Source: an uncultured Pirellula sp. (GTDB taxonomy: Bacteria; Planctomycetota; Planctomycetia; Pirellulales; Pirellulaceae). From it: a stretch of 64,000 nucleotides of DNA. Numbering within the stretch: the stretch's first letter is position 1; each line of letters starts with the position of its first letter. The stretch spans positions 124,001-188,000 of the forward strand of contig CAITIE010000052.1 of NCBI GenBank assembly GCA_903892355.1, read 5' to 3'. The position numbers and the translations under genes are program-made. A model generated the notes under the pieces. It did no database searches, had not been told where the DNA came from, and saw only the letters and a program-made list of their open reading frames with translations. Below, one piece after another: positions 27,688 to 35,681 of the stretch.

Positions 27688-28706
27688 TGAGGATGTTGCA
27701 TCAAAGAATGAAGCCCTTGGCGAAACGTTGGGTACTGAAATTGGAGGTTCAGTTCCGCTACGAGTTTTCGATTACTGACTCGCTTGTTCGAGTCGCTGCG
27801 TGAAACAGGACGATTGTTTATCGATGCCCCGTCCTGCGTCCTAGTCATCGACTCTCCTGTTGCGAACTCGGTCGGTAATGCTCGACGGAGTGATGCTCGA
27901 TTGGGCAGTTCTCTACCCTGAGAAAAAACCGGGCGTGGTAAACCCATCCACTGCGAAATCCATTCGTAGTATTCCTGGCGAGTTGGACTATTTCCGTCGC
28001 TGACGCAATACAGAGCGCTAGGAGCCGGTTGATCTGCAACAGCAAGAATCGCTGTTACTAAATCGTCGACATGGATCAAGTTTAAGTAACTTGCGGGGTC
28101 TACCTCGAGAGGTTTCTGATCGCGGATCGCTTGCCAGCGTGGAACGCGACCCGGACCGTAGATTCCGGCAGGCCTTAGAATCACGCGATCCTCCTCACAA
28201 AGCGAGTTGTTGATCCAATCTTCCCCTCCCAAAGCTGCGATCGAACCAGGCCGCACAGGGCCAACCGCCGACGATTCATCCACCCATTCCGCTTCTTGAG
28301 CAGTACTTTCCGTAGGGGCAAAAACCCCTGTGGTCGAGAGATAAACCCAGCGAGGCTTGGCCCGCGCGCTGCCGCTCGGGCTCACTGCGACTTCCTGCGA
28401 TCGCATCCAGCACCAAAGATTCTCCAATCCCACCGCATGTGCGGTCTCAGGCAAATGTCCAGGGGGAGGAGAATGAGAAACGGCGATAAGTATCGTCGCG
28501 AGCGGAACCGGTGGAAGTTCCGCTGGCAACTCCCGCGAAAGCCAATTCCAAACGATCGGCTCGATTCCAGCCATCCGCAGCTCAGCAGCTCGTTCCTCCG
28601 TCCTGGTTATGGCCAGCACTCGATCTCCGTTTGCTAGCCAGCGAGAGGCCACACGGATTCCCACATAGCCGCACCCTACAATCAAACGGACTGATTTCAT
28701 CTTCAA
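27684..28706 (-). CDS. NAD(P)-dependent epimerase/dehydratase family protein (YeeZ-like)
   Basis: 340 residues with an extended-SDR Rossmann start, LIVGCGYVGIRVASRWLANG, and an arginine-containing second strand (ITRTEERAAELR) suggesting NADP. WVYLSTTGVFAP holds the Ser-Thr region; the usual YxxxK pair is not clear, as in other YeeZ-type members. VILRPAGIYGPGRVPRW is the usual C-terminal motif. It is translationally coupled to the exported amidohydrolase downstream, a pairing I cannot explain since one is cytosolic. Substrate unknown. Confidence 0.88.
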   Translation of the reverse strand: MKMKSVRLIVGCGYVGIRVASRWLANGDRVLAITRTEERAAELRMAGIEPIVWNWLSRELPAELPPVPLATILIAVSHSPPPGHLPETAHAVGLENLWCWMRSQEVAVSPSGSARAKPRWVYLSTTGVFAPTESTAQEAEWVDESSAVGPVRPGSIAALGGEDWINNSLCEEDRVILRPAGIYGPGRVPRWQAIRDQKPLEVDPASYLNLIHVDDLVTAILAVADQPAPSALYCVSDGNSPTRQEYYEWISQWMGLPRPVFSQGRELPNRASLRRALPTEFATGESMTRTQDGASINNRPVSRSDSNKRVSNRKLVAELNLQFQYPTFRQGLHSLMQHPQ

Positions 28707-29028
28707 TAACTGCCTGCCGAATCGTTACGAACGGAACAAAGATTCAAGATCCTTGGATTGTTTCCGAATCTTTCTAAAGTTCCATTGTACAGGAGGGTTT
28801 CATTTTGGCTGGGCTTAGCGAATAATCGATTCCATCCTTGGTGACATTGCTGGCTCCTCGAAAATTCTGGGTTCAGCGGCATGCGTGTGGATTTTGGAGG
28901 GTCGAATGGTGGACGGAAGCGGAAATACCTTTGAGAATTTTGCTTGCAAATCGACCCGCAGCCCTAGCATCGTCGAGGCGATTCACACACGGCCCAGTCT
29001 CGTTCATCATGTGCGAAGAGGCGAGAGG
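28707..29028. other. divergent intergenic region between the epimerase and protease genes
   Basis: About 320 bases without a supported gene. A frame is open from 28885 into the protease, but the leader before 29029 is not signal-like. No clear promoter hexamers; the ribosome site of the protease (AGAGGCGAGAGG) ends directly before 29029. Confidence 0.5.
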
Positions 29029-30123
29029 ATGCTCCCAGGAGTCATCTTGGCAATTTTTTGCTTCGCTGGCGTTGCGGCATCCCAAGAAGTCCCGGGAACT
29101 CAGGAGCGATCTTCCCTCAAAATACCTGTCTTCGAACCAACCTCTCCTGATTCTGCCGTCGTTGCGGCGACTTACGTATCGATCGAACCCGGAATTGATC
29201 GACTCTTACGAGGCGATGATCCTCGCGACCTCAAAGAATTAAAGGCCCTACAAAGGCAGCAATCCAAGGTTGCCGAAAAGGTCCATCGGGTGACCGTTAA
29301 TCTCCAACATGGCAGCACTCAAGGAAGCGGTGTCATTATCAATGAGGACGGCTACATCCTTACCGCCGCTCACGTCGCTGGCAAGCCGAAGCAACGAATT
29401 ACCGTCGTCCTTCATGACGGCCGTCGCGTCGAAGGCATCAGCATGGGTGTGAATAGGGACAATGATGCTGGACTCGTTCGCATTATGAAGAATCGCGATG
29501 ACAACAACCAACCGTGGGCGCACGCAGCCCTGCCCGCCATGGATGAACGACTCAAAGTCGGTCAGTGGTGCATCGCTGGTGGCCATCCTGGTGGATGGAT
29601 GCCTGACCGCCCTTCCGTTATCCGAGTCGGTCGAATCCTTCGTGTTACCGATACGACCATCGTCACCGATTGCTCGCTGATCGGAGGAGACAGCGGCGGT
29701 CCCTTGTTCGATCTTCAGGGCAAACTGATCGGGATCCACAGCCGTATCGGTGTGGATGTGGACGATAACATGCATGTTCCCATGAAGGTCTTTATGACAT
29801 CGTGGGACCGATTGGCGAACAGTGAAGCATGGGGCACGCTCCCAGGATTTAAGCCTGTCATCGGAGTGACCGCTTCTCGCGCATCCGATGCCAAAAAAGA
29901 ATGCGTGATCGGCAGCGTTTCTGCGAATGGCCCCGCTGCCCAAGCAGGTGTCAAGGCAGGAGATCAAATCGTTCGCTTTAACGGTTTCGAGATCACAAGC
30001 TTTGATCGACTGAAGGAAGAAGTGGATGCCACCGTCCCCGGAGAGCGAGTTACCTTGGAAGTTTTGCGCGAAGGCAAACGAATAACGCTCCGCTTGATTG
30101 TCGGTGTTTCCGACGAGTCGTAA
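29029..30123 (+). CDS. exported trypsin-like serine protease with PDZ domain
   Basis: HtrA/DegP-like protease, 364 residues. The signal peptide spans about residues 1-18 (GVILAIFCFAGVAAS). The catalytic triad is complete: His115 in ILTAAHVAG, Asp146 in NRDNDAGLV and Ser222 in GGDSGGPLF. The last ~90 residues are one PDZ domain (GSVSANGPAAQAGVKAGDQIV and onwards). The start at 29029 is preferred over 28885 because of the purine-rich ribosome site and the leader peptide. Expected to degrade or process proteins outside the cytoplasm. A degenerate relative follows 255 bases downstream on the same strand. Confidence 0.93.
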   Translation: MLPGVILAIFCFAGVAASQEVPGTQERSSLKIPVFEPTSPDSAVVAATYVSIEPGIDRLLRGDDPRDLKELKALQRQQSKVAEKVHRVTVNLQHGSTQGSGVIINEDGYILTAAHVAGKPKQRITVVLHDGRRVEGISMGVNRDNDAGLVRIMKNRDDNNQPWAHAALPAMDERLKVGQWCIAGGHPGGWMPDRPSVIRVGRILRVTDTTIVTDCSLIGGDSGGPLFDLQGKLIGIHSRIGVDVDDNMHVPMKVFMTSWDRLANSEAWGTLPGFKPVIGVTASRASDAKKECVIGSVSANGPAAQAGVKAGDQIVRFNGFEITSFDRLKEEVDATVPGERVTLEVLREGKRITLRLIVGVSDES

Positions 30124-30290
30124 TCAGCATTTTCAAAGACTCATGATCCGCGCACGTCGCGGTGCTCAGCCATTGCTTTTTGCCTCTGTCCACCGAATGA
30201 TTCGTTCAGGTAACACCCAGCAGCACTGACGATTGTGCGGTTCATCGAATCACAAATTCGGTGTCAATTCTCGAAGATTGCGCTTGAAAA

Positions 30291-30320
30291 ATGGCAATCG
30301 CGTAGCGGCTTGTTTATAAT
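30291..30320 (+). promoter_or_regulatory. candidate sigma-70-type promoter of the pseudo-protease gene
   Basis: A perfect TATAAT at 30315-30320 inside CTTGTTTATAATCAG, with ATGGCA (4 of 6 matches to TTGACA) at 30291-30296, spacing 18. The start codon is 58 bases further on. A similar TTTGTTTATACT occurs before the DUF1549 gene. Confidence 0.4.
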
Positions 30321-30378
30321 CAGTTTCCGCTCGCACACGAGCTTCAAGAGATTCAACCTTGGTCGAAAGGTGCGATTC

Positions 30379-31713
30379 ATGAAAAACGGACTTGGAAAGA
30401 TTGCGATCGTTGCTTCGTTGGGATTATGGGGCGGCGTCTCGATGGTTAGCGATCAGGATTCCAAGTGTTGCGTTCTTCTTAACGGTGCTCGGACCGCTTG
30501 CGACCTCGAGAATAATCCGTTGATCCAGTCTGCGCCGTTTCTCGCGAACTGGATTCGTTCCGACAGCGAACCCGACGAGGATGATTCCTCAAGATTTGTC
30601 CAACAAGGTGCTGGGTTGTTGGGAAAAGAGACTCGATTCCTCGGCAGCCGTTCCAACCAACGAAGCCACCATGGAACACTCCGCATTTATCGCGAAGCCA
30701 TTGGCGACCAGTGGAAGTCGACTGTCCAAATCCTAGCTGACAGCAAGCAATTGGCGCTGGGTTCCATCGTGCGTGAAAATGGCTGGATCACCACCAAATC
30801 GACCGAGGTCCCCGACACACCGATCGAAGTTCGACTGTTCGATGGAACAAGAGCTCAAGGGGCGGTGAAAATTCGCCGACCGGACCTGGACCTCGCCTTG
30901 ATCAAGATCGAACGCGACCAACTACCCGCAATCCATTGGAGCAAAGACATCGAAGTCCCACTTGGAGGATGGCTTGCCAGCGCCGATTATCGAGCATTGC
31001 CTCTCGCATTAGGTGTTGTGAGCGTGCTCAACCGAAACGTTCGACAAGAACGTGCCGTGCTTGGGGTTCAGCTTTCCGCCCAACGCGATATCGCCTTCGT
31101 GGAGAATGTCGTCGTAGGTAGCGGAGCCGAAAAAGCCGGAATCAAAGATGGCGATATCATTCGTGAAATCGATGGCAAGGAACTAGCCACCCGCCGCGAA
31201 GTCCTAGACCACTTGATCAGTATGCCTGCAGGACAAAGGTTGACTGTTGGGGTCGAACGATCAGGCGAACGTGTCAAGCTGGTCGCCCAGATGATGGACT
31301 TGTCCAACTCCCTTCTCGATCCTACCGAGATGGAAGTCAATGGAAGCATCAGCGCACGGGCTACTGGGTTTCGCAATATCATTCAACACGACACCGTCCT
31401 CACTCCGCAAAACTGCGGAGGTCCATTGATCGACGTGGATGGAAACGTCGTAGGCATGAACATTGCACGCGCCGGCCGTGTATGCTCCTACGCGATCCCC
31501 GCGAAACTCGTCGCGTCCACCATCGACGAGATGCTAGAATCCATCTCAAAGCAGAACCTAAACGACTTGACTTCAAATCCAAGCAAAGATGCTATGGAAG
31601 TCTTCACCGCCGCGAACGGATCTTCACTACCTCTTCCAGCCTCTGTTCCTGGATCCATCCAAGTCGAGTCACTGAAACCCGAAGTGACTATGCCTAATTC
31701 GCCACAACCCTAG
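30379..31713 (+). CDS. degenerate trypsin-like protein with PDZ domain nested inside the protease fold
   Basis: 444 residues from the ATG at 30379, which follows GAAAGGTG and starts a leader peptide. The chain reads as an HtrA protease split by a PDZ domain: N-lobe about 105-180, start of C-lobe at LGVVSVLNRNVRQ (211-223), PDZ at about 226-306 (LGVQLSAQRDIAF, SGAEKAGIKDGDII), then the C-lobe resumes with NIIQHDTVLTPQNCGGPLID and VVGMNIAR. The triad is broken: the histidine position is Thr142 in ITTKSTEV, Asp171 is kept, and the serine is Cys346 (NCGGPL instead of NSGGPL). So it is probably inactive, perhaps a binding or regulatory partner of the intact protease just upstream. Confidence 0.9.
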   Translation: MKNGLGKIAIVASLGLWGGVSMVSDQDSKCCVLLNGARTACDLENNPLIQSAPFLANWIRSDSEPDEDDSSRFVQQGAGLLGKETRFLGSRSNQRSHHGTLRIYREAIGDQWKSTVQILADSKQLALGSIVRENGWITTKSTEVPDTPIEVRLFDGTRAQGAVKIRRPDLDLALIKIERDQLPAIHWSKDIEVPLGGWLASADYRALPLALGVVSVLNRNVRQERAVLGVQLSAQRDIAFVENVVVGSGAEKAGIKDGDIIREIDGKELATRREVLDHLISMPAGQRLTVGVERSGERVKLVAQMMDLSNSLLDPTEMEVNGSISARATGFRNIIQHDTVLTPQNCGGPLIDVDGNVVGMNIARAGRVCSYAIPAKLVASTIDEMLESISKQNLNDLTSNPSKDAMEVFTAANGSSLPLPASVPGSIQVESLKPEVTMPNSPQP

Positions 31714-31729
31714 TGCAACGCTCGAATCT

Positions 31730-32878
31730 TTAGCAAATTCTTGGAAGCGAATCTCCTGAAGGCATGACCACAACGCGTTGAGTCCCATACGGTGTTTTGC
31801 CCACAACAATTCCTGGATGATCCTGGACCACTCTACCGACGATGGACGCCGACCGCCCGAGTGGATGGTTTTGCAAGACTTTCAGCGCGTGCTCAGCCTC
31901 ATCCATTGGAACAAACAAAAGGAATTTCCCCTCATTGGCAACCGTCCATGGATCGATCCCTAGCATCTCACACGCGGAGCGAACCAGCGGGGCGATCGGA
32001 ACACAACTTTCTTCGATCTCAAATCCGAGCCGAACAGCGTTCGCCAACTCATTGAGGGCGCTCGAGAATCCACCTCGAGTTGGATCCCGCATCGCGTGAA
32101 TACGGATTCCTGCACGGACCAACAAGGCAATCAACTCGTGGAGTGGTGCACAATCGCTAAAAATCTCGGTCGAGATCGGCAGCCCGCCACGAGCGGCCAT
32201 GATCGCCATGCCATGATCGCCAATCGTTCCACTTATTAAAATCGCATCATCTGCGCAAATGCGATTTAGACCGATGTTCCTACCATGGGGGACGATTCCG
32301 ATACCCGTTGTTGTGATGTAACATCCATCCCCGCGCCCTCGATCGACCACTTTCGTATCACCAGTGACCACTGGTACGCCGACTTCGCGTGCGGCCGCCC
32401 CCATTTCTTCTGCCATTTGCTTGAGCTCGCTGAGCAGGAGCCCTTCCTCTAGGATCCAGGCTGCACTAATAGCGACTGGGGTTGCTCCACTTACGGCGAG
32501 ATCATTGATGGTTCCGTAGATGGAGAGCTTTGCAATGTTACCTCCTGGAAAAAATCTTGGAGTTACCACATAGGAATCCGTCGTCATCGCGATTGTGCCG
32601 TTTGGACAATCAAGCAATGCCGCATCGAGCTTGCGATGGAGAATAGAGTTCTCCATGGCTGGAAAGAAGATTTCATCCACCAATCGCTGCGACAACTTGC
32701 CCCCACCCCCATGCGTCATACTGACCCGCTCGTTTTCCGAAAACGGGATGGCGCATTGCGGCGATTTTAATGCGGCAGTTCTCGTCGTATCTAAAGTGCT
32801 CTTGGTCTCGGGGTTGCTCTTGGTCTCGGGGTCGCTCGTTGTCTCGGGGTCGCTCGTTGTCTCAGGGTTTTCATTCAT
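31730..32878 (-). CDS. hypE: hydrogenase expression/formation protein HypE
   Basis: PurM-like ATP-dependent enzyme that dehydrates the carbamoyl group on its own C-terminal Cys to the thiocyanate that supplies the CN ligands of [NiFe] hydrogenases. The chain ends in the diagnostic PRIC, with the reactive cysteine as last residue. MTHGGGGKLSQRLVDE, GTINDLAVSGATP and RDPTRGGFSSALNELA are family motifs. The start at 32878 overlaps the stop of hypD (ATGA, 32875-32878). Between the start and the first family motif are about 45 residues made of a six-residue repeat (PETTSD, PETTSD, PETKSN, PETKST), unusual for HypE. Confidence 0.97.
   Translation of the reverse strand: MNENPETTSDPETTSDPETKSNPETKSTLDTTRTAALKSPQCAIPFSENERVSMTHGGGGKLSQRLVDEIFFPAMENSILHRKLDAALLDCPNGTIAMTTDSYVVTPRFFPGGNIAKLSIYGTINDLAVSGATPVAISAAWILEEGLLLSELKQMAEEMGAAAREVGVPVVTGDTKVVDRGRGDGCYITTTGIGIVPHGRNIGLNRICADDAILISGTIGDHGMAIMAARGGLPISTEIFSDCAPLHELIALLVRAGIRIHAMRDPTRGGFSSALNELANAVRLGFEIEESCVPIAPLVRSACEMLGIDPWTVANEGKFLLFVPMDEAEHALKVLQNHPLGRSASIVGRVVQDHPGIVVGKTPYGTQRVVVMPSGDSLPRIC
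32801..32872. repeat. 18-bp tandem repeat in the 5' end of hypE
   Basis: Three nearly identical 18-base units at 32801-32818, 32819-32836 and 32837-32854, with a diverged fourth to 32872. On the coding strand they encode repeats of Pro-Glu-Thr-Lys/Thr-Ser-Asp/Asn. Unit length is a multiple of three, so copy number changes would stay in frame. Confidence 0.92.
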
Positions 32879-33981
32879 GGTGAGGCGTTCATCTTGGGAC
32901 TCAGTTGCGAAAACTGATAATAGGCTGCGCATGCGCCTTCATGGGAAACCATGGGTGCACCAAGGGGTGAATCAGGAGTACACCCCTTACCAAATTCCGC
33001 ACATTGATACGGCTTGAGGAGCCCGCGCAAAACATCACCAGCCCTGCAATTCGTACACTCCACCGGTTTCCACGCCAGGGGAAATCGAACTTCCGCATCG
33101 AAATCTCGAAACGCCTCCGAGAGAGCGTATCCGCTGCTCGGAATCGTTCCGATCCCTCTCCATTCACGGTCGGTTATCTGAAAAACCTCCTTAAGTACAC
33201 CTTGGGCCGTTGGATTTCCCTCGGCCGCGACCGTGCGCTGATAAGCATTCTCGACGAATGCTTGGCCTCTTTCGAGCTGCAAAACAGCTAGCCTGATCCC
33301 CTCGAGGAGATCCACCGGCTCGAAGCCCGTTACAACGATCGGAATGCGGTACATTTCGGCAAGCCGATGGTAGGCTTCGTAGCCGGTAACGGCGCACACA
33401 TGCCCCGCTGCGAGAAACGCGTCCACTCGGCAAGCAGGATCCGAAGCGATCATTTCGATCGCTGGGGGAACCAAGACATGCGAGACCAAGACGCTGAAGT
33501 TCTTAAGCTTCTCCGTTTTGGCGATTTTTATCGCCATCGCATTCGCTGGCGCGGTGGTCTCAAACCCTATCGCAAACAGAACTACGGATCGATTCGGATT
33601 GTCTCGCGCAATCTGGCATGCTTGGAGCGGAGAATAGATTGTCCGAACGTCGCAACCCCGGGTCTTTAAACCACTCAAGCTCCCTCGAGACCCGGGAACT
33701 CGCAGCATATCTCCGTAGGTACAAAGAATCACCTTGGGCTGCTCCGCAATCGCGTGTGCTCGATCGATGGTTTCGATCGGGGTGACGCAAACAGGACATC
33801 CTGGCCCATGGATCAGCTGAATCGATTTCGGGATCAATTGGTCAATCCCATACCTCATGATCGAATGTGTCTGCCCACCGCAGACCTCCATTATCGACCA
33901 AGACCGCGTTGTACTTTCATGGATCGATCGAGCGATGGAATCGGCGATATCGCCATCGCGGTATTCTCGAAGGTGCTTCAT
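32875..33981 (-). CDS. hypD: hydrogenase maturation protein HypD
   Basis: Iron-sulphur scaffold that, with HypC, holds the Fe(CN)2CO unit before insertion into the hydrogenase large subunit. Conserved cysteines are visible: Cys34 in EVCGGQTHS, Cys62/Cys65 in HGPGCPVCVTP, GFETTAPA, and the C-terminal cluster cysteines ECTNCRAGDVLRG, YQCAEFGKGC and HEGACAAYY. Length 368 is standard. Lies between hypC (45 bases upstream) and hypE (four-base overlap) in one transcript on the minus strand. Confidence 0.97.
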   Translation of the reverse strand: MKHLREYRDGDIADSIARSIHESTTRSWSIMEVCGGQTHSIMRYGIDQLIPKSIQLIHGPGCPVCVTPIETIDRAHAIAEQPKVILCTYGDMLRVPGSRGSLSGLKTRGCDVRTIYSPLQACQIARDNPNRSVVLFAIGFETTAPANAMAIKIAKTEKLKNFSVLVSHVLVPPAIEMIASDPACRVDAFLAAGHVCAVTGYEAYHRLAEMYRIPIVVTGFEPVDLLEGIRLAVLQLERGQAFVENAYQRTVAAEGNPTAQGVLKEVFQITDREWRGIGTIPSSGYALSEAFRDFDAEVRFPLAWKPVECTNCRAGDVLRGLLKPYQCAEFGKGCTPDSPLGAPMVSHEGACAAYYQFSQLSPKMNASP

Positions 33982-34026
33982 CGGTTATGGCTCTACAATT
34001 CAATGGATATGGCTCTTGTGGAACGA

Positions 34027-34296
34027 CTAGTAGCCTTCCACGGACGGGATCTGCTCGGCAACGTCCGCTTTCAAAATCCCCAATTCGCGAAAATGAGCGA
34101 GTGTCCTCAATGCGATGCCCTCATCGATCCGGCTAATAGCGAATCCTACATGCACAATTGCATATTCGCCCAACTGAATATCAGGAAGATACTCAAGGCA
34201 CACTTCGGCAACGACCCCCCCGAAATCCGCCAATCCCATCAGGAACCCCCGCGAAGGATCGATGCTGACTATTTTTCCAGGAACTGCGAGACACAT
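34027..34296 (-). CDS. hypC: hydrogenase assembly chaperone HypC
   Basis: 89-residue chaperone that binds HypD and the hydrogenase large-subunit precursor. The essential cysteine directly after the start methionine is present (MCLAVPGKIVSID), followed by the OB-fold VCLEYLPDIQLGEYAIVHVGFAI split over its strands. First gene of the hypC-hypD-hypE unit; hypA starts in the opposite direction 195 bases away. Confidence 0.97.
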   Translation of the reverse strand: MCLAVPGKIVSIDPSRGFLMGLADFGGVVAEVCLEYLPDIQLGEYAIVHVGFAISRIDEGIALRTLAHFRELGILKADVAEQIPSVEGY

Positions 34297-34353
34297 TGCG
34301 GTGGGAGTTAGGCTATCTCGGGAGAATCATCGGGACATCATTTCGAAGGATTA

Positions 34354-34398
34354 CGAGTATCGTGAACACGTGGTAGGATAACACTCAGCGATACTTCG
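34354..34398. promoter_or_regulatory. inverted repeat in the divergent hypC/hypA promoter region
   Basis: Arms CGAGTATCG (34354-34362) and CGATACTTCG (34389-34398) pair with one bulged base around a 26-base centre that contains a CACGTG hexamer. It lies between the two divergent hyp start sites and could be a shared operator. Weak evidence, from symmetry only. Confidence 0.3.
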
Positions 34399-34490
34399 CA
34401 CAGACCAGCTTAGCATAGACCAATTTCGTGTTTCGTACTTCGCTCGGCGACACTTTCTGCTGCTTTGACTGATAAGTAATGGATTCCGCC

Positions 34491-34916
34491 ATGCATGAGC
34501 TTTCAATAGCACAGCAATTGATCGCAATCACCAACGAGCATCTCCCCAACGAGCCCGCACCACGCGTGCTCAGGATCAAGATCCGGTTGGGTGAGTTCTC
34601 ATGCGTCCATCAGGATTCCCTCAGCAATGCATTTACGATGCTTGCCCAAGGCACAGCGATGGAAAAAACCGAATTGGTTATCGAAAGAATCCCGATAGCG
34701 TTGTACTGCCCTACCTGCGACCTCGTAAGTGATTCCGCGCACGGCGTTCAGTCCCTTAGGTGCCCGCAATGCAACAGCCCCACTGGCGATATCCGTCGAG
34801 GGCAGGAATTGGACTTGGAATGGGTGGAACTCGCACCCGAGGACGATTTAGAAACACAGGCGACGTATGAATCCCAGAAAAGTGAATTTGCGCAGGATTC
34901 GTGCCAGCAGGATTAG
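34491..34916 (+). CDS. hypA: hydrogenase maturation nickel metallochaperone HypA
   Basis: Delivers nickel to the hydrogenase large subunit with HypB. The start is set at 34491 because HypA must begin MHE, where His2 is the nickel ligand; an in-frame ATG four codons earlier (34479) would bury it. The zinc site is Cys73/Cys76 (YCPTCD) and Cys91/Cys94 (RCPQCN). The domain ends near residue 115; a further ~25 acidic residues (PEDDLETQATYESQ) form a tail not usual in the family. hypB starts three bases after the stop. Confidence 0.96.
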   Translation: MHELSIAQQLIAITNEHLPNEPAPRVLRIKIRLGEFSCVHQDSLSNAFTMLAQGTAMEKTELVIERIPIALYCPTCDLVSDSAHGVQSLRCPQCNSPTGDIRRGQELDLEWVELAPEDDLETQATYESQKSEFAQDSCQQD

Positions 34917-34919
34917 TAC

Positions 34920-35681
34920 ATGCAGGATACAAAACACGGGATAGATGGCGGTTTCCCTCTGCGAGAAACAATCAAGGACACAAATAGGAAACCACGAAGT
35001 ATGGAACCTCGGATCCTCGAAGTTCGAACCAAGATCCTGAAGAAGAATGACGAGCTGGCCCGGTCCATGAGAGCTCGTTTTCAAGAATGGGGGGTTTTTG
35101 TATCGAACTGGGTATCGAGCCCCGGATCTGGAAAAACCGCCTTGTTGGAAGCCACCTTGCGGGAATTGCTTCATCGTGGTTTTTCTGTCGGCGCAATCGT
35201 TGGAGATTTGGAAACAGATAGAGACGCAATGAGGCTAGCCAGGAGCGGAGCTCCGGTCAGGCAAATCATGACGCATGGTTGCTGCCATTTAGAGGCGGAC
35301 ATGATCGAGCGGGAGATTGTCCATCTAACAGTTGCAGCCATGGATTTTCTTTTCATCGAAAACGTCGGCAACTTGGTATGCCCAACAAGTTGGGATCTGG
35401 GCGAGTCCCTTCGAATCGCACTCCTTTCTGTTACTGAGGGAGAAGACAAGCCGCTCAAATATCCCGGCCTATTCAACACCTCCGATGTTGTGCTCATCAC
35501 CAAATCCGACCTTGCCGCTGTTTGTGATTTCGATCGACAGGCGGCTCTCAAAAACATCGAATTGATCCAACCCAAAGCGAAAATCTTTGAGGTGTCGACC
35601 AAAACCGGCACAGGTTTAGAAAACTGGTTTGACTACTTAGAGGAACGTCGACGGAGCGATTCCGCCCTCACCCATGCTTGA
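34920..35681 (+). CDS. hypB: hydrogenase nickel incorporation GTPase HypB
   Basis: SIMIBI-class GTPase that drives nickel transfer from HypA. It has the P-loop VSSPGSGKT, switch region GDLETDRDAMRL, the metal/dimer motif THGCCHLEADMIE, ENVGNLVCP and TKSDLA for guanine recognition. No N-terminal His-rich nickel store is present. The ATG at 34920 has AGGA about nine bases upstream, but the family-like part begins at Met28 (35001, MEPRILEVRTKIL), also preceded by AGGA; the first 27 residues may be untranslated. The 3' end overlaps the convergent hypF stop by 49 bases. Confidence 0.96.
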   Translation: MQDTKHGIDGGFPLRETIKDTNRKPRSMEPRILEVRTKILKKNDELARSMRARFQEWGVFVSNWVSSPGSGKTALLEATLRELLHRGFSVGAIVGDLETDRDAMRLARSGAPVRQIMTHGCCHLEADMIEREIVHLTVAAMDFLFIENVGNLVCPTSWDLGESLRIALLSVTEGEDKPLKYPGLFNTSDVVLITKSDLAAVCDFDRQAALKNIELIQPKAKIFEVSTKTGTGLENWFDYLEERRRSDSALTHA

